DNA of 64,000 bases from Actinomycetes bacterium (lineage in GTDB: Bacteria; Actinomycetota; Acidimicrobiia; Acidimicrobiales; Acidimicrobiaceae). Positions 18,188 to 27,277 of the stretch are shown here, piece after piece. Under the pieces are notes generated by a model. It saw only the letters and a program-made list of their open reading frames with translations. It did not search any database and was not told where the DNA came from. The stretch is from NCBI GenBank assembly GCA_021819725.1, contig JAKAQR010000009.1, positions 1 through 64,000 on the forward strand, written 5' to 3'. A program made the translations under genes and the position numbers. Each line of letters starts with the position of its first letter. Position 1 is the stretch's first letter.

Positions 18188-19090
18188 CTATGTCATCCTA
18201 CCTCTACCGGGCACTTTGAGAAATCGGCAGCGGCCCGGGTATTCTCGTTTCGACCTGACCGTCACCACCGGCTCGGGTAGCTGGTTCTGGACGTGGTCGA
18301 CGATCATCATACCGGGCGGTTCGACTAGCACCGTGTTGGAATCGTTGTTATCGTACATGAAGGGAAGCGCGCGAAGCTCGATCGTCCAGTGGTCAGTGGC
18401 CGCCTCCACTCCGAGATCAGAGGTGGATGAGCCTTGCATCATCATGGGCTTCAATTGAAGAGCGGTGCTATTGTCCAGCCACTCGTCGAGTATGGCCTTC
18501 CAAGTGCGGCCGCCATGTCCGAGCCATGCTGCTACCGTTGCCACGCTATTGACAGGAAGAACCACGCAGTTTGGTTCAATCGGCTGACCATCCATCTGCT
18601 GCATCCCGGCAGCGAGGAAGGCTTGATGGTAACCGTCACCAGACGCTTGCCGTGTCTGTAGCTCGGCCTCCGGTACGACGTGTGATCGGGGTCGTTCAAC
18701 CAACCTCCATCTATCAATTGCCATTGGCCAGGCGTTTTCGCGTACCGAGGCGAAGCGTACCTGAGCTGTCCCGGGACCATAGTTGGCTATCACCAACTGC
18801 ACTTCCATCCACAAGATGGATTTGTCGTCGTTCATCCATAGCTGGGTCTCTCCGGCGAAGGCCATGACCTCGGGGGTCCAGCGTAACTCAAGCGTTCCAC
18901 CTGCGTTCCGCCCAGATGCGTCCTTTAGCCGATAAGGTCGACTATCCTCAACAGTCGCAAAGATCGAAATTCGCGGCGTCGCGGCGTCCACCCTGGTCCG
19001 AAAGGCTTCAGAGCCGAGTCTCCAGGTTGCAACGGCTAGGAAAAGCGTCACGAGAGCAACAACAAAGGTTGCGATTCCAAGAATCATCAC
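18188..19090 (-). CDS. Hypothetical protein with one N-terminal membrane helix
   Basis: 300 aa, family not recognised. The N-terminus (about residues 3-25, FVVALVTLFLAVATWRLG) is one hydrophobic helix; the rest is soluble, with Trp-rich patches and IVDHVQNQLPEP near the end. It is 81 bases upstream of the AlbA_2 gene on the same strand, so the two are probably co-transcribed. A membrane-anchored partner next to a nucleic-acid-binding domain protein is a layout seen in some defence modules, but this is only inference. Confidence 0.6.
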   Translation of the reverse strand: MMILGIATFVVALVTLFLAVATWRLGSEAFRTRVDAATPRISIFATVEDSRPYRLKDASGRNAGGTLELRWTPEVMAFAGETQLWMNDDKSILWMEVQLVIANYGPGTAQVRFASVRENAWPMAIDRWRLVERPRSHVVPEAELQTRQASGDGYHQAFLAAGMQQMDGQPIEPNCVVLPVNSVATVAAWLGHGGRTWKAILDEWLDNSTALQLKPMMMQGSSTSDLGVEAATDHWTIELRALPFMYDNNDSNTVLVEPPGMMIVDHVQNQLPEPVVTVRSKREYPGRCRFLKVPGRGRMT

Positions 19091-19139
19091 AGTCGCCTTC
19101 GTTCCAAATGCCCACCATCACACACGACCACTCCTTCAA

Positions 19140-19292
19140 CTAGTGGTAATCGAACATCTCCGATTGCAACCTCACCGTCTCTACACACCCTCGAACGACC
19201 TCCCCAGTGAGTTCAACCATGTAGTAAGGGTCCAATGAAAACTCGTTTGGATCATTCACGATTCTACCTTCCCTGTCCAGCTCGGATCGCAT
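19140..19292 (-). CDS. Small hypothetical ORF (50 aa)
   Basis: 50 aa (starts MRSELDREGRIVNDPNEF, ends QSEMFDYH), acidic and protein-like, 49 bases upstream of the membrane-protein gene on the same strand. GGGGG lies only one base before the ATG, which is too close for a good start; in-frame codons upstream (DAIELFLGG) also look coding until a stop at about 19325. It may be the end of a decayed gene. Confidence 0.35.
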   Translation of the reverse strand: MRSELDREGRIVNDPNEFSLDPYYMVELTGEVVRGCVETVRLQSEMFDYH

Positions 19293-19569
19293 GCCCCCAA
19301 GGAAGAGTTCGATGGCGTCGCACAGTCAACTGGCCCTGATTCAACCCCCGCAGCCGGAGACCGTACCCTGATTAGCGAGTCAAACGCAGAACAGCAATAA
19401 CAGAGACGATCGTGCGGTGTTCAGCTGGCAGAGTTGAAGAACGCGTTCGCTTGCAACGGGCGGAAAAAAACCTCAGATCCACCGACGTCTAGTCGTCACG
19501 CCGCCAACACGAGTCCTCGTGTTGTTCCTCTGTCGTTCCCTGGGGATATGATGCCTGTATGCACAGTAA
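19293..19569. other. Divergent promoter region of the defence genes
   Basis: Intergenic region between the minus-strand AlbA_2 group and the plus-strand methyltransferase group. It holds the palindrome at 19506-19523 and a TATGAT box at 19547-19552; no gene is supported. Confidence 0.45.
19506..19523. promoter_or_regulatory. 18-bp palindromic operator candidate
   Basis: AACACGAG-TC-CTCGTGTT is a perfect palindrome. It sits where the -35 region would be for the TATGAT box at 19547-19552, about 47 bases before the methyltransferase gene start. A dimeric regulator bound here could repress that promoter. Confidence 0.45.
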
Positions 19570-20544
19570 ATGTTTGGGTCTATGAAAATCATCGCCACCA
19601 GCCTCACAGAGGCTACTCACTTCCCTTGGACCGAGGTTCCCGCTGAGCTTGGGTCTAGGGTCGCATCTGCTACGGGTTTTGTCCAGCCAGGTAGTTCCAA
19701 CTTATCTTTTCAGGTACTTCTCGCTCAGTGGGACTCTCAGGTGGCACCCACCAAGGATATCTGTAAGACTCTCTTTCGGACCTATCGCTCAAGGCAAGCC
19801 TTTCCTCTTGTTGTAGCGCTGGTGAACGCATCTGGATCAACGTATTGTTACGGTCCCACAGAAGACGGCATCGTCGAGGGGCCCTTCGATGAATCACAGG
19901 TTGCCCGCATCCTTGGTGCTGCGATGGCGGAGGCGAATCCTGCGTTAGCACGTTCGCTCGTCATGCGCTACTTGGACTCTTTGCGCACCTCAGCCATGCC
20001 GGGCATTACCAACTCTGGACTCTTTGCCTCCTACTACCTACGGACCTCAGCTCCCCAACGTCCTGACTTCGAGAACGCGAAATCCCATGCCCTTGCACTC
20101 GTTGGTGAACGCGGGGAAACGCTCATCCGAGCCCTGGGATACCACTCCCACTGGGAAGGGTCAACTACCATGATTCTTACTAACAACCAGGATGTCAGTC
20201 GAGCTGTGGCCGTCCTGCTCGATCGCAATGAAAGCTTTGCCGAGTCTAGCCCTCGGTTCCTCACCTCTCCGGTGGCCACGGGACTGGCACTCGCCCAGGC
20301 CAAGGAGATTCCTTGGATGATCGCCCTGAGGGGATCACAGATCCGGCTCTACTCAACCAAGGCATCAGAAGGAGTGGGCCGCAAGGGCCAGTCAGAAACC
20401 TACCTAGAGATTGACCTCGCAGTCGTAGATGATCGCTACTCTCCACTGCTCCCCCTGATCTTCTCGGCCGAAGCATTAGCTCCTTCGGGCACCACGGAAC
20501 AGCTGCTCAAGGAAAGTGCACGGTATGCGGTAGGCTTGGGCTAA
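19570..20544 (+). pseudogene. N-terminal part of a type IIG-like enzyme, cut by an in-frame TAA
   Basis: 324 aa, then TAA at 20542-20544. It is in the same frame as the methyltransferase ORF that follows. Codons after the TAA read RLRTRVYEEVIPKLSVSVAK, the link sequence I expect inside a single large Eco57I-type restriction-modification protein. The part before the stop contains LVVALVNASG, PSPRFLTSP-like ESSPRFLTSPVATGLALA and TYLEIDLAVV, fitting the N-terminal nuclease/linker region, but I cannot point to a PD-(D/E)xK triad. One substitution (for example GAA or CAA to TAA) would explain the break. Start: ATG 19570 or 19582, both with weak Shine-Dalgarno. Confidence 0.7.
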
Positions 20545-20595
20545 CGTCTACGCACCAGAGTCTACGAGGAGGTCATCCCAAAGCTCTCCGTCTCG

Positions 20596-23500
20596 GTGGC
20601 CAAGGCGCTCGAGAGCCAGGGAACGCTACTCGACCAGTCAGGGCTCGACCTCGCCTATAGCGCCACGCTACGGATCCTATTTCGACTGTTATTCCAGGCC
20701 TACGGTGAGGATCGAGGCCTCCTGCCTTATGCCAGGAACGACGCCTATGATCGCCATGCCATCAAAACAATCGCCCAAGAGCTGCTTGAACACCCTGGTG
20801 AGGTCGGGGCAGTGGACGCATCCGACTCGTACTGGCAAGAACTATCCTTAGCTTGGCGCGTAATTGACAAGGGAGACCATACCTGGGGCGTCCCCGCCTA
20901 CAACGGTGGTCTCTTTTCCTCGTCCGATATCGAGGGAAGACTTCTAGCCCAGATCGCAATCACCAACACAGCTCTCCTGCCCTGTTTGAGGTCCCTCTTG
21001 ATCGATACCTCAGAGGATGGAGTCCCTGGACCAGTCGACTTTCGCTCCCTTTCGGTGCGTGAGTTTGGAACGATCTACGAGGGCCTGCTCGAGAGCTCAC
21101 TCTCTCTCGCGGACGCAGATCTCACCCTGGACCGGTCTGGCACCTGGGTGCCCGCCAAGCCAGGTGATCATGTTGAGGTGCGAGCAGGTGAACCCTATTT
21201 CCACAACGCATCGGGTGCTCGAAAGGCGACAGGTTCGTACTTTACTCCGTCATTTCTGGTCGATCATCTCATCGAACAGGCCCTCGTTCCTGCCCTGGAT
21301 CATCACCTGGCAGAGATCGCCTCCCTCCTGGAGGCCGGAGACGAGTCTCGAGCTGCCCAGCGCTTCTTCGACTTTCGAATCTGCGATCTGGCGATGGGTT
21401 CAGGGCACTTTCTCATCTCCGCAATCGATCACACCGAAGCGAAGATGTCGGCCTTCTTAGAGACACACCCCGTTACCCAAGTCACCAAGGAATTGCTGAC
21501 CCTCCAACAAGCGGCGCTTGAGTCGTTAGGGGAACTAGCTGCGGACACCGAGATCGAACCGGCATCCCTGCTTCGTCGCCAGATTGCGCGCAGATGTATC
21601 TATGGCCTTGATATCAACAAGATCGCCGTGGAGCTTGCTCGAGTGGCGATCTGGATCCATACCTTCGTCCCCGGTCTTGCGATGTCTTCACTTGAACATG
21701 GACTCGTGCACGGGAATTCGCTGACCGGCATTGGCACTATCGATGAGGCTGTTACGGTGCTTGACTCACCACAGAGAGTAGGGCGATCAGGCATCGCATC
21801 TTTGTTCCGAGACGAAATTGAAGATGCTCTGTCGAGGGCGGCAGACCTTCTCAGAGACTCTGCAACAGCCGCTGAGGCGACTGCCGTCGATGTTGCGCGC
21901 GCAGCTGAGGCAGCCAGACAAGCGCGGGTTAAAGCAGAATCCACCAAAATCCTCTTTGATGTGGCGGTTGCGATGCGACTTGGCAAAATACCTCCTGACA
22001 TCGGCACCAACCCTAATGTTTTGCGACGCTGGGCTGAGACTCCAGAGGTTAGCGACGTCATCAACCAGCTCCAACCAGCACATATGCCTTACCTCTTCCC
22101 CGAAGTCTTCTTGAGAGACAATGGTGGCTTTGATGTGCTGATCGGGAATCCGCCCTGGGAGAAAATCAAGGTTGAAGAACATGTGTGGTGGGGCCTACAG
22201 ATTTCTAGACTCCGATCGATGCCCCAGGCAAAAAAGAACCTGGCGATCAAAGAGATGAAGGCGACTCGGCCTGATCTCGTGGAAGCCTACCAGCGGGATG
22301 TGGCATCAGTAGACTTCCTTCGTTCTGCCGTTGCAAAGGGGCCCTATCCCGGAATTGGCTCAGGAGACATCGATCTTTTCCAAGCCTTCGCTTGGCGCAA
22401 CTATCAACTGCTTCGAACCGGTGGATGCTCAGGTGTTTTATTGCCAAGGGGAGCACTTGCAGGATCCGGTACCGTTAAATGGCGCCAAGAGATCCTCGAC
22501 CATGCCCGATTTGCCCAGGTAACCCTGCTGACTAATTCTCGACGATGGATCTTCGACGTTCACCCCCAATACAACGTTGGCCTCGTCACGATTGAGCGCG
22601 CACCTTCAGACATCGTCTCGCTCAACGGTCCTTTCACTAGTTACGAGACTTTCGAAAGTGGTCGCGAGAGCGTAATAGAGATTCCCAAATCAACCTTCAA
22701 ATCATGGTCCTTGACTTATGCCTTCCCATTCCTCCCAAACGAAACCTCGGTCGATGTCTTCCTCCAGCTGCGCTCACATCCACGCTTCGATGAGACTGAT
22801 GGTTTTGCCTTCCGGCCAGTGAGAGAGCTTGATACGTCAATCGATAAGCGGTTCTATGATTTTGATCTCGCCAACCCGAGTGGCGACATTGCCGTGTGGA
22901 CGGGTGGAAGCTTTGATACCTGGAATCCGAACCACGGGGACCCTTATGCTTACGCTCACTCAGAGGAGATCATCCCCTTCCTGGAGGGTAAGCTCCGCAA
23001 TCAAAGAAACAACCGGCGTTCCGCGTTCTTTGGACTCACTGATTACGAACTCACCCCGCGTCCCTGGGAGCGAGCGCGGATCGCGTTCCGGAACGTGACG
23101 AATTCAACGAACACACGCACGATGATCGCCTGCCTGTTGCCGCCGGGAGTATTGACCGTTGAACCGAGCCCATATCTTCTCAGGATTGGCGGAGGTATCG
23201 CGTCGGAGGCGTATCTTCTAGGCGTATTAAATTCGATTCCCTTCGATTGGTATGCGCGCCGTTATGTTGAGTTGCACTTTACATTCGAGATTCTCAATCC
23301 CATGCCGATCCCACGCCCGCAGAAAGACGATCCTCTGCGAACGCGTGTGATCGAAATCGCCGGTAGGTTAGCAGCAGTCGATGATCGATTCGAGACTTGG
23401 GCACGTACAGTTGGGGTGCCCTTTGGATCCGTGAACAGTCAGTCGGAGAAGGACGACCTCATCGCCGAACTCGACGCGGTAGTTGCTCTTCTCTATGGGC

Positions 23501-23616
23501 TCTCGGAAACTCAGATTCGCCAAATCTTTGCAACCTTTCATGTTGGTTGGAGCTACGAGGCTCGACTTCAGGCAACGCTCGAACAGCTTGAGCGTTGGAA
23601 AGCGAGGCGCAGATGA
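20596..23616 (+). CDS. Type IIG-like adenine-specific DNA methyltransferase part
   Basis: About 1006 aa. It carries LLFRLLFQAYGEDRGLLPY near the start, KATGSYFTPSFLVDHLI (about 215), the SAM-binding motif CDLAMGSGHFLISAID (about 262), GLDINKIAVELARVAIWIH, and the catalytic NPPW in IGNPPWEK (about 517), followed by a probable target-recognition C-terminal part. N6-adenine methylation is expected. The GTG at 20596 lacks a ribosome-binding site at the right distance, and the frame runs back without a break to the TAA at 20542, so this is probably the larger part of one 1348-codon gene. The stop overlaps the next ATG (ATGA at 23613). Confidence 0.82.
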   Translation: MAKALESQGTLLDQSGLDLAYSATLRILFRLLFQAYGEDRGLLPYARNDAYDRHAIKTIAQELLEHPGEVGAVDASDSYWQELSLAWRVIDKGDHTWGVPAYNGGLFSSSDIEGRLLAQIAITNTALLPCLRSLLIDTSEDGVPGPVDFRSLSVREFGTIYEGLLESSLSLADADLTLDRSGTWVPAKPGDHVEVRAGEPYFHNASGARKATGSYFTPSFLVDHLIEQALVPALDHHLAEIASLLEAGDESRAAQRFFDFRICDLAMGSGHFLISAIDHTEAKMSAFLETHPVTQVTKELLTLQQAALESLGELAADTEIEPASLLRRQIARRCIYGLDINKIAVELARVAIWIHTFVPGLAMSSLEHGLVHGNSLTGIGTIDEAVTVLDSPQRVGRSGIASLFRDEIEDALSRAADLLRDSATAAEATAVDVARAAEAARQARVKAESTKILFDVAVAMRLGKIPPDIGTNPNVLRRWAETPEVSDVINQLQPAHMPYLFPEVFLRDNGGFDVLIGNPPWEKIKVEEHVWWGLQISRLRSMPQAKKNLAIKEMKATRPDLVEAYQRDVASVDFLRSAVAKGPYPGIGSGDIDLFQAFAWRNYQLLRTGGCSGVLLPRGALAGSGTVKWRQEILDHARFAQVTLLTNSRRWIFDVHPQYNVGLVTIERAPSDIVSLNGPFTSYETFESGRESVIEIPKSTFKSWSLTYAFPFLPNETSVDVFLQLRSHPRFDETDGFAFRPVRELDTSIDKRFYDFDLANPSGDIAVWTGGSFDTWNPNHGDPYAYAHSEEIIPFLEGKLRNQRNNRRSAFFGLTDYELTPRPWERARIAFRNVTNSTNTRTMIACLLPPGVLTVEPSPYLLRIGGGIASEAYLLGVLNSIPFDWYARRYVELHFTFEILNPMPIPRPQKDDPLRTRVIEIAGRLAAVDDRFETWARTVGVPFGSVNSQSEKDDLIAELDAVVALLYGLSETQIRQIFATFHVGWSYEARLQATLEQLERWKARRR

Positions 23617-26600
23617 GCCAGAGTGTGTACCTCGGTTCGAATCGACCCTTCCCTCCGGTCTTTGCCACGAATAATCCGGACTCCAATGAGACAGTGGCAG
23701 AAGAGATCCGTCGGCTCATTGAAGGCTCCCTAGAGGAGCTCAGACAGTCGCCTTCGGCCTCGATTGCGTCGGCCTATGTGAACGTTGGTGGTTTTGATCT
23801 CCTCGCCGACCAACTCGAAGCACTCCCGGCCGTGCGCCTACTTCTTGGTGCAGAACCAGAAGTTGGGATGGGTACCCCCTTGGTGGCTGATTATCTATTC
23901 GAACCGACCTGGTTGTCAGGGGTGCTCACCAATCATGATCGATGGCTGGCAGCCGAGCGAGATCTCACCGCTTTTAGCCTACAAAATGACCGTAGCGCAC
24001 GCCGCCTTGTCGCCTGGCTCCGTTCCCGCAACGAAGATGGCTCCGAAAAGGTCGAGGTGCGCCGCTACACGAGAGGTTTCTTGCACGGAAAAGCCTTCAT
24101 TGTCGATCACCCAACCCACCCTGCGGTCTTAGCAGGATCATCGAATCTTACGTACGCAGGCCTCATGACCAATCGGGAGCTCAATCTTGGCTATCCAAAC
24201 GGAGAGCACACCCACCTAGTGCGAGAGTGGTTCGATGACCTCTGGAATGAGGCAGAGCCCTTCGATCTCGCCGGAATTTACGCAACACGGTGGGAGGAGC
24301 ACTCTCCCTACCTCATCTTTATGCGCATGCTACACCTCCTGTACGGCGACCAAGAACCCGACCGCGCCCTCGAGGCCGGGCTCGGACTCACGAGTTTTCA
24401 ACGCGACGGGGTTGCGCGGGCTCTGCGGATTCTAGAGACCCATGGCGGGGTCTTGATCTGCGATGAAGTAGGACTCGGAAAGACCTATGTCGCTGGGGAG
24501 ATCATCCGCAGGGCGACCGAGATGGATCGACAGCGAGTGCTGGTGCTTTGTCCCGCTGCGGTACGCGAGACGGTATGGGAGAAGTTTCTCGACAGCAATG
24601 GCTTCTCTCGCCGAGCGCGAGTCTACTCCTATGACACACTTCGTAACCGGCTGTTGGACCAGCAAACAGCCGAGGACTTCCGAAGGGAGCTCGATGACTA
24701 CGCACTCGTTGTGATCGACGAGGCGCACAATCTCAGAAACGCCGCCGCACAGAGATCACGGGTCGTGACCGACCTTCTGGGAGGGAAGTTCCCGAAGAAA
24801 ACGGTGCTCTTGACCGCAACACCGGTCAATAACTCTCTCATGGATCTTTGGACGTTGGTATCATACTTCGTTAAGAACGATGGCGCATTGGCTGCCATTG
24901 GAATCCCCTCCATTCGTGGCTACATCGCCAGCGCCCAGACGATTGACCCGGAGAGCCTCTCCCCACAACATCTCTTTGACCTCATGGACCAAGTAGCAGT
25001 TCGCCGTACTCGACGCTTTGTCAAGCGTAACTATCGGGGCGATACGTTCCGGTCGCCAACCGGTGCGATGACACCGATCAGTTTCCCAACGCCCAGAGTG
25101 AAACGTCTCGACTACGGAGTTGCGCAACTGGGGACAGAACTCTTGACCCAAGTTCTTGACGCCTTGATGATCAAAGACGATGACGAGCTTGTGGTCACGT
25201 TCGAAAAGCGTCGCGTCAGGGATAATCGTCTCGTCCTTGCTAGGTATACGGCCTCTGCCTACTTAAGAACTGGAGAGATCGAAAAGTTTCAAGTACACAA
25301 CTCAGGTCTTCTGCGCTCAGCGCTACTAAAGCGCCTTGAGTCTTCCCCAAACGCGCTTGCCTCCACCTTGGAAACCATGATTGGATCCCACAACGCCTTC
25401 CTGTCAGCATTAGATCGAGGTTACGTACTAGCTGGTGACGCACTCTCTGAGTGGATTTCGTCTGCTAGCGACGACTTAGACACGGTGCTTGCATCCCTCG
25501 ATGACGCTAAAGGTGGAACGCAAATCCAGGGGGCTTCGCTCTTTCATGTCACTGAACTCCGAGAGGATGTGGTCGGTGATCGCGATCTACTGGTAGAGCT
25601 CCAAGCGATTGCGCAAAGGGTCGCCAGGGACTATGACCACAAGGCGACTCGATTGGTCGAAGAGCTTCGCGAGATCGCTCGCGAAGCAGAGACCGTAGAT
25701 CGCAGTGGCCTCGATGCTTCGGATCGGCGAAAGTCGGTGATCTTTTCTACCTACACCGATACCATCATCGATCTCGCGGAGAAAGTAACGCGAGCCGTTG
25801 AGCTTGCCCCGGCATCCGATCCACTATCTACCTTTCGTGGGCGCATCTGCGCGCCAATCTATGGGGCCAAGGGCGGAACAGATCAGGAAGCTCGCGCCCG
25901 CGATATCATGCGATTTGCTCCCAGAACTGCAGGGAGCCTCCGAGACGATGGTACACCTATCTCCGAGGACCGCTACGATCTCCTCTTCACCACCGATGTC
26001 CTCTCAGAGGGAGTGAACCTCCAACAGGCTGGACGGATGATCAACTACGACCTGCCTTGGAATCCGATGCGCCTCGTGCAACGAGCGGGACGCATCGATC
26101 GCATTGGCTCACTTCACGACCATATCGTCATTGGCTGCTTCTTTCCCGAAACTCGACTTGATGAACTCTTAGGTCTTGAGGCCACCCTGATGAGGAAACT
26201 CGCCTATGCAGATGCCGCCGTGGGTACCGGCGAAGTGTTGCCAGGGCAGGGATCCAAGACCGAAGTCGTGCTCGCCGATACCGCTGAGCAGATCAGAGCC
26301 CTTCGTGAAGAGAGGCCTGAACTCTTTGAAGGCGAGGGTGATCTCGGAGCGATCTCAGGAGAAGAGTACCGCAGGAGACTCTCGCAAGCTACGAGCGACA
26401 ACGAGCGGTTCCGTAACCGCCTTCTCAAGCTTCCCTTTGGTTCAGGGTCGGGATTTCGCTCCGACCGGATCGACCGAAACGGATATGTTTTCTGTATCAA
26501 GATGGGAGAACAGGAAAAACCCTGGCTTCGCTTCGTGCCGGTAGACGCGAACTGGGACCCTCTCCCAACGGACTCCGACAATACGGAACCCGGTTTTGAG

Positions 26601-27083
26601 ATTTCAGACGATACCTTGACTGCTCTCTCTTACGCCGATCCGGGTGACGAACACACGAGTCGTTGGCTTCCAAGCGAGGTCTACGAGAAGGTGTTTCCAG
26701 CCTGGGCAATAGCTGCTTCGCACGCCTATCGGGCATGGAGTTACCTCACCAACCCAAACAACCTACGACCCGAGATCGAGCGCGCATTCCGCGATGGTGC
26801 GGAATACGTTCTTGCTCATGGAAACTTTCTTGGATCAGACACTCAAAACACGCTCGCAGAGCGCCTCAGTGGGCGATGGAACGCAGAAGTCAAAAGAGCG
26901 CTTCGACAGGTCCTAGACGATGAGCAAACAACTTCACGCGAAAAGGTGGAACGACTGGCCAGCATCGCAGACGTCTACGGTCTCACTACTACCAAGGCCG
27001 CAGAACCTCTCCCGCTCATTCATCCCGACGAAGTAAGGCTCGTTGCTTGGATGGCGATTGCACGAAATCCACCAGGTGACTAA
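23613..27083 (+). CDS. PLD-nuclease / SNF2-type helicase fusion
   Basis: About 1156 aa. Residues about 20-230 form a phospholipase-D-like nuclease domain with an HKD motif (HGKAFIVD, then AGSSNLT). A superfamily 2 helicase follows: Walker A DEVGLGKTY (about 283), DEAH (about 367), LLTATPVNN (about 399), and motifs V/VI in TTDVLSEGVNLQQAGR and LVQRAGRIDRIGS (about 790-830). The C-terminal roughly 300 aa are unassigned. The ATG at 23613 overlaps the methyltransferase stop, so the two are translationally coupled. Such pairs are known in defence islands and recall drmMI/drmD of DISARM or PglX-type systems, but drmA, drmB and brx genes are absent. Confidence 0.85.
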   Translation: MSQSVYLGSNRPFPPVFATNNPDSNETVAEEIRRLIEGSLEELRQSPSASIASAYVNVGGFDLLADQLEALPAVRLLLGAEPEVGMGTPLVADYLFEPTWLSGVLTNHDRWLAAERDLTAFSLQNDRSARRLVAWLRSRNEDGSEKVEVRRYTRGFLHGKAFIVDHPTHPAVLAGSSNLTYAGLMTNRELNLGYPNGEHTHLVREWFDDLWNEAEPFDLAGIYATRWEEHSPYLIFMRMLHLLYGDQEPDRALEAGLGLTSFQRDGVARALRILETHGGVLICDEVGLGKTYVAGEIIRRATEMDRQRVLVLCPAAVRETVWEKFLDSNGFSRRARVYSYDTLRNRLLDQQTAEDFRRELDDYALVVIDEAHNLRNAAAQRSRVVTDLLGGKFPKKTVLLTATPVNNSLMDLWTLVSYFVKNDGALAAIGIPSIRGYIASAQTIDPESLSPQHLFDLMDQVAVRRTRRFVKRNYRGDTFRSPTGAMTPISFPTPRVKRLDYGVAQLGTELLTQVLDALMIKDDDELVVTFEKRRVRDNRLVLARYTASAYLRTGEIEKFQVHNSGLLRSALLKRLESSPNALASTLETMIGSHNAFLSALDRGYVLAGDALSEWISSASDDLDTVLASLDDAKGGTQIQGASLFHVTELREDVVGDRDLLVELQAIAQRVARDYDHKATRLVEELREIAREAETVDRSGLDASDRRKSVIFSTYTDTIIDLAEKVTRAVELAPASDPLSTFRGRICAPIYGAKGGTDQEARARDIMRFAPRTAGSLRDDGTPISEDRYDLLFTTDVLSEGVNLQQAGRMINYDLPWNPMRLVQRAGRIDRIGSLHDHIVIGCFFPETRLDELLGLEATLMRKLAYADAAVGTGEVLPGQGSKTEVVLADTAEQIRALREERPELFEGEGDLGAISGEEYRRRLSQATSDNERFRNRLLKLPFGSGSGFRSDRIDRNGYVFCIKMGEQEKPWLRFVPVDANWDPLPTDSDNTEPGFEISDDTLTALSYADPGDEHTSRWLPSEVYEKVFPAWAIAASHAYRAWSYLTNPNNLRPEIERAFRDGAEYVLAHGNFLGSDTQNTLAERLSGRWNAEVKRALRQVLDDEQTTSREKVERLASIADVYGLTTTKAAEPLPLIHPDEVRLVAWMAIARNPPGD

Positions 27084-27277
27084 GGTGCCAATTGTCCACG
27101 GAACCTCTCCCACGGTTGCCGGGCAAGAGAGATCACCGTGACGGACGCCCCTCCTTGTCTGCCAATATCGCGCCGCTATAGCGCCACGAGAGCAAACCCA
27201 CCTGAGCTTCCCCACCATCCCGGAGCACCAGGAGAACCCGTCGGTGATACCGCAGCCCAAAGATCAGGAGTCATCAA
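27084..27277. other. Spacer before the OLD gene
   Basis: 194 bases with no gene; the OLD start has its own Shine-Dalgarno (AGGAG). Confidence 0.4.
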
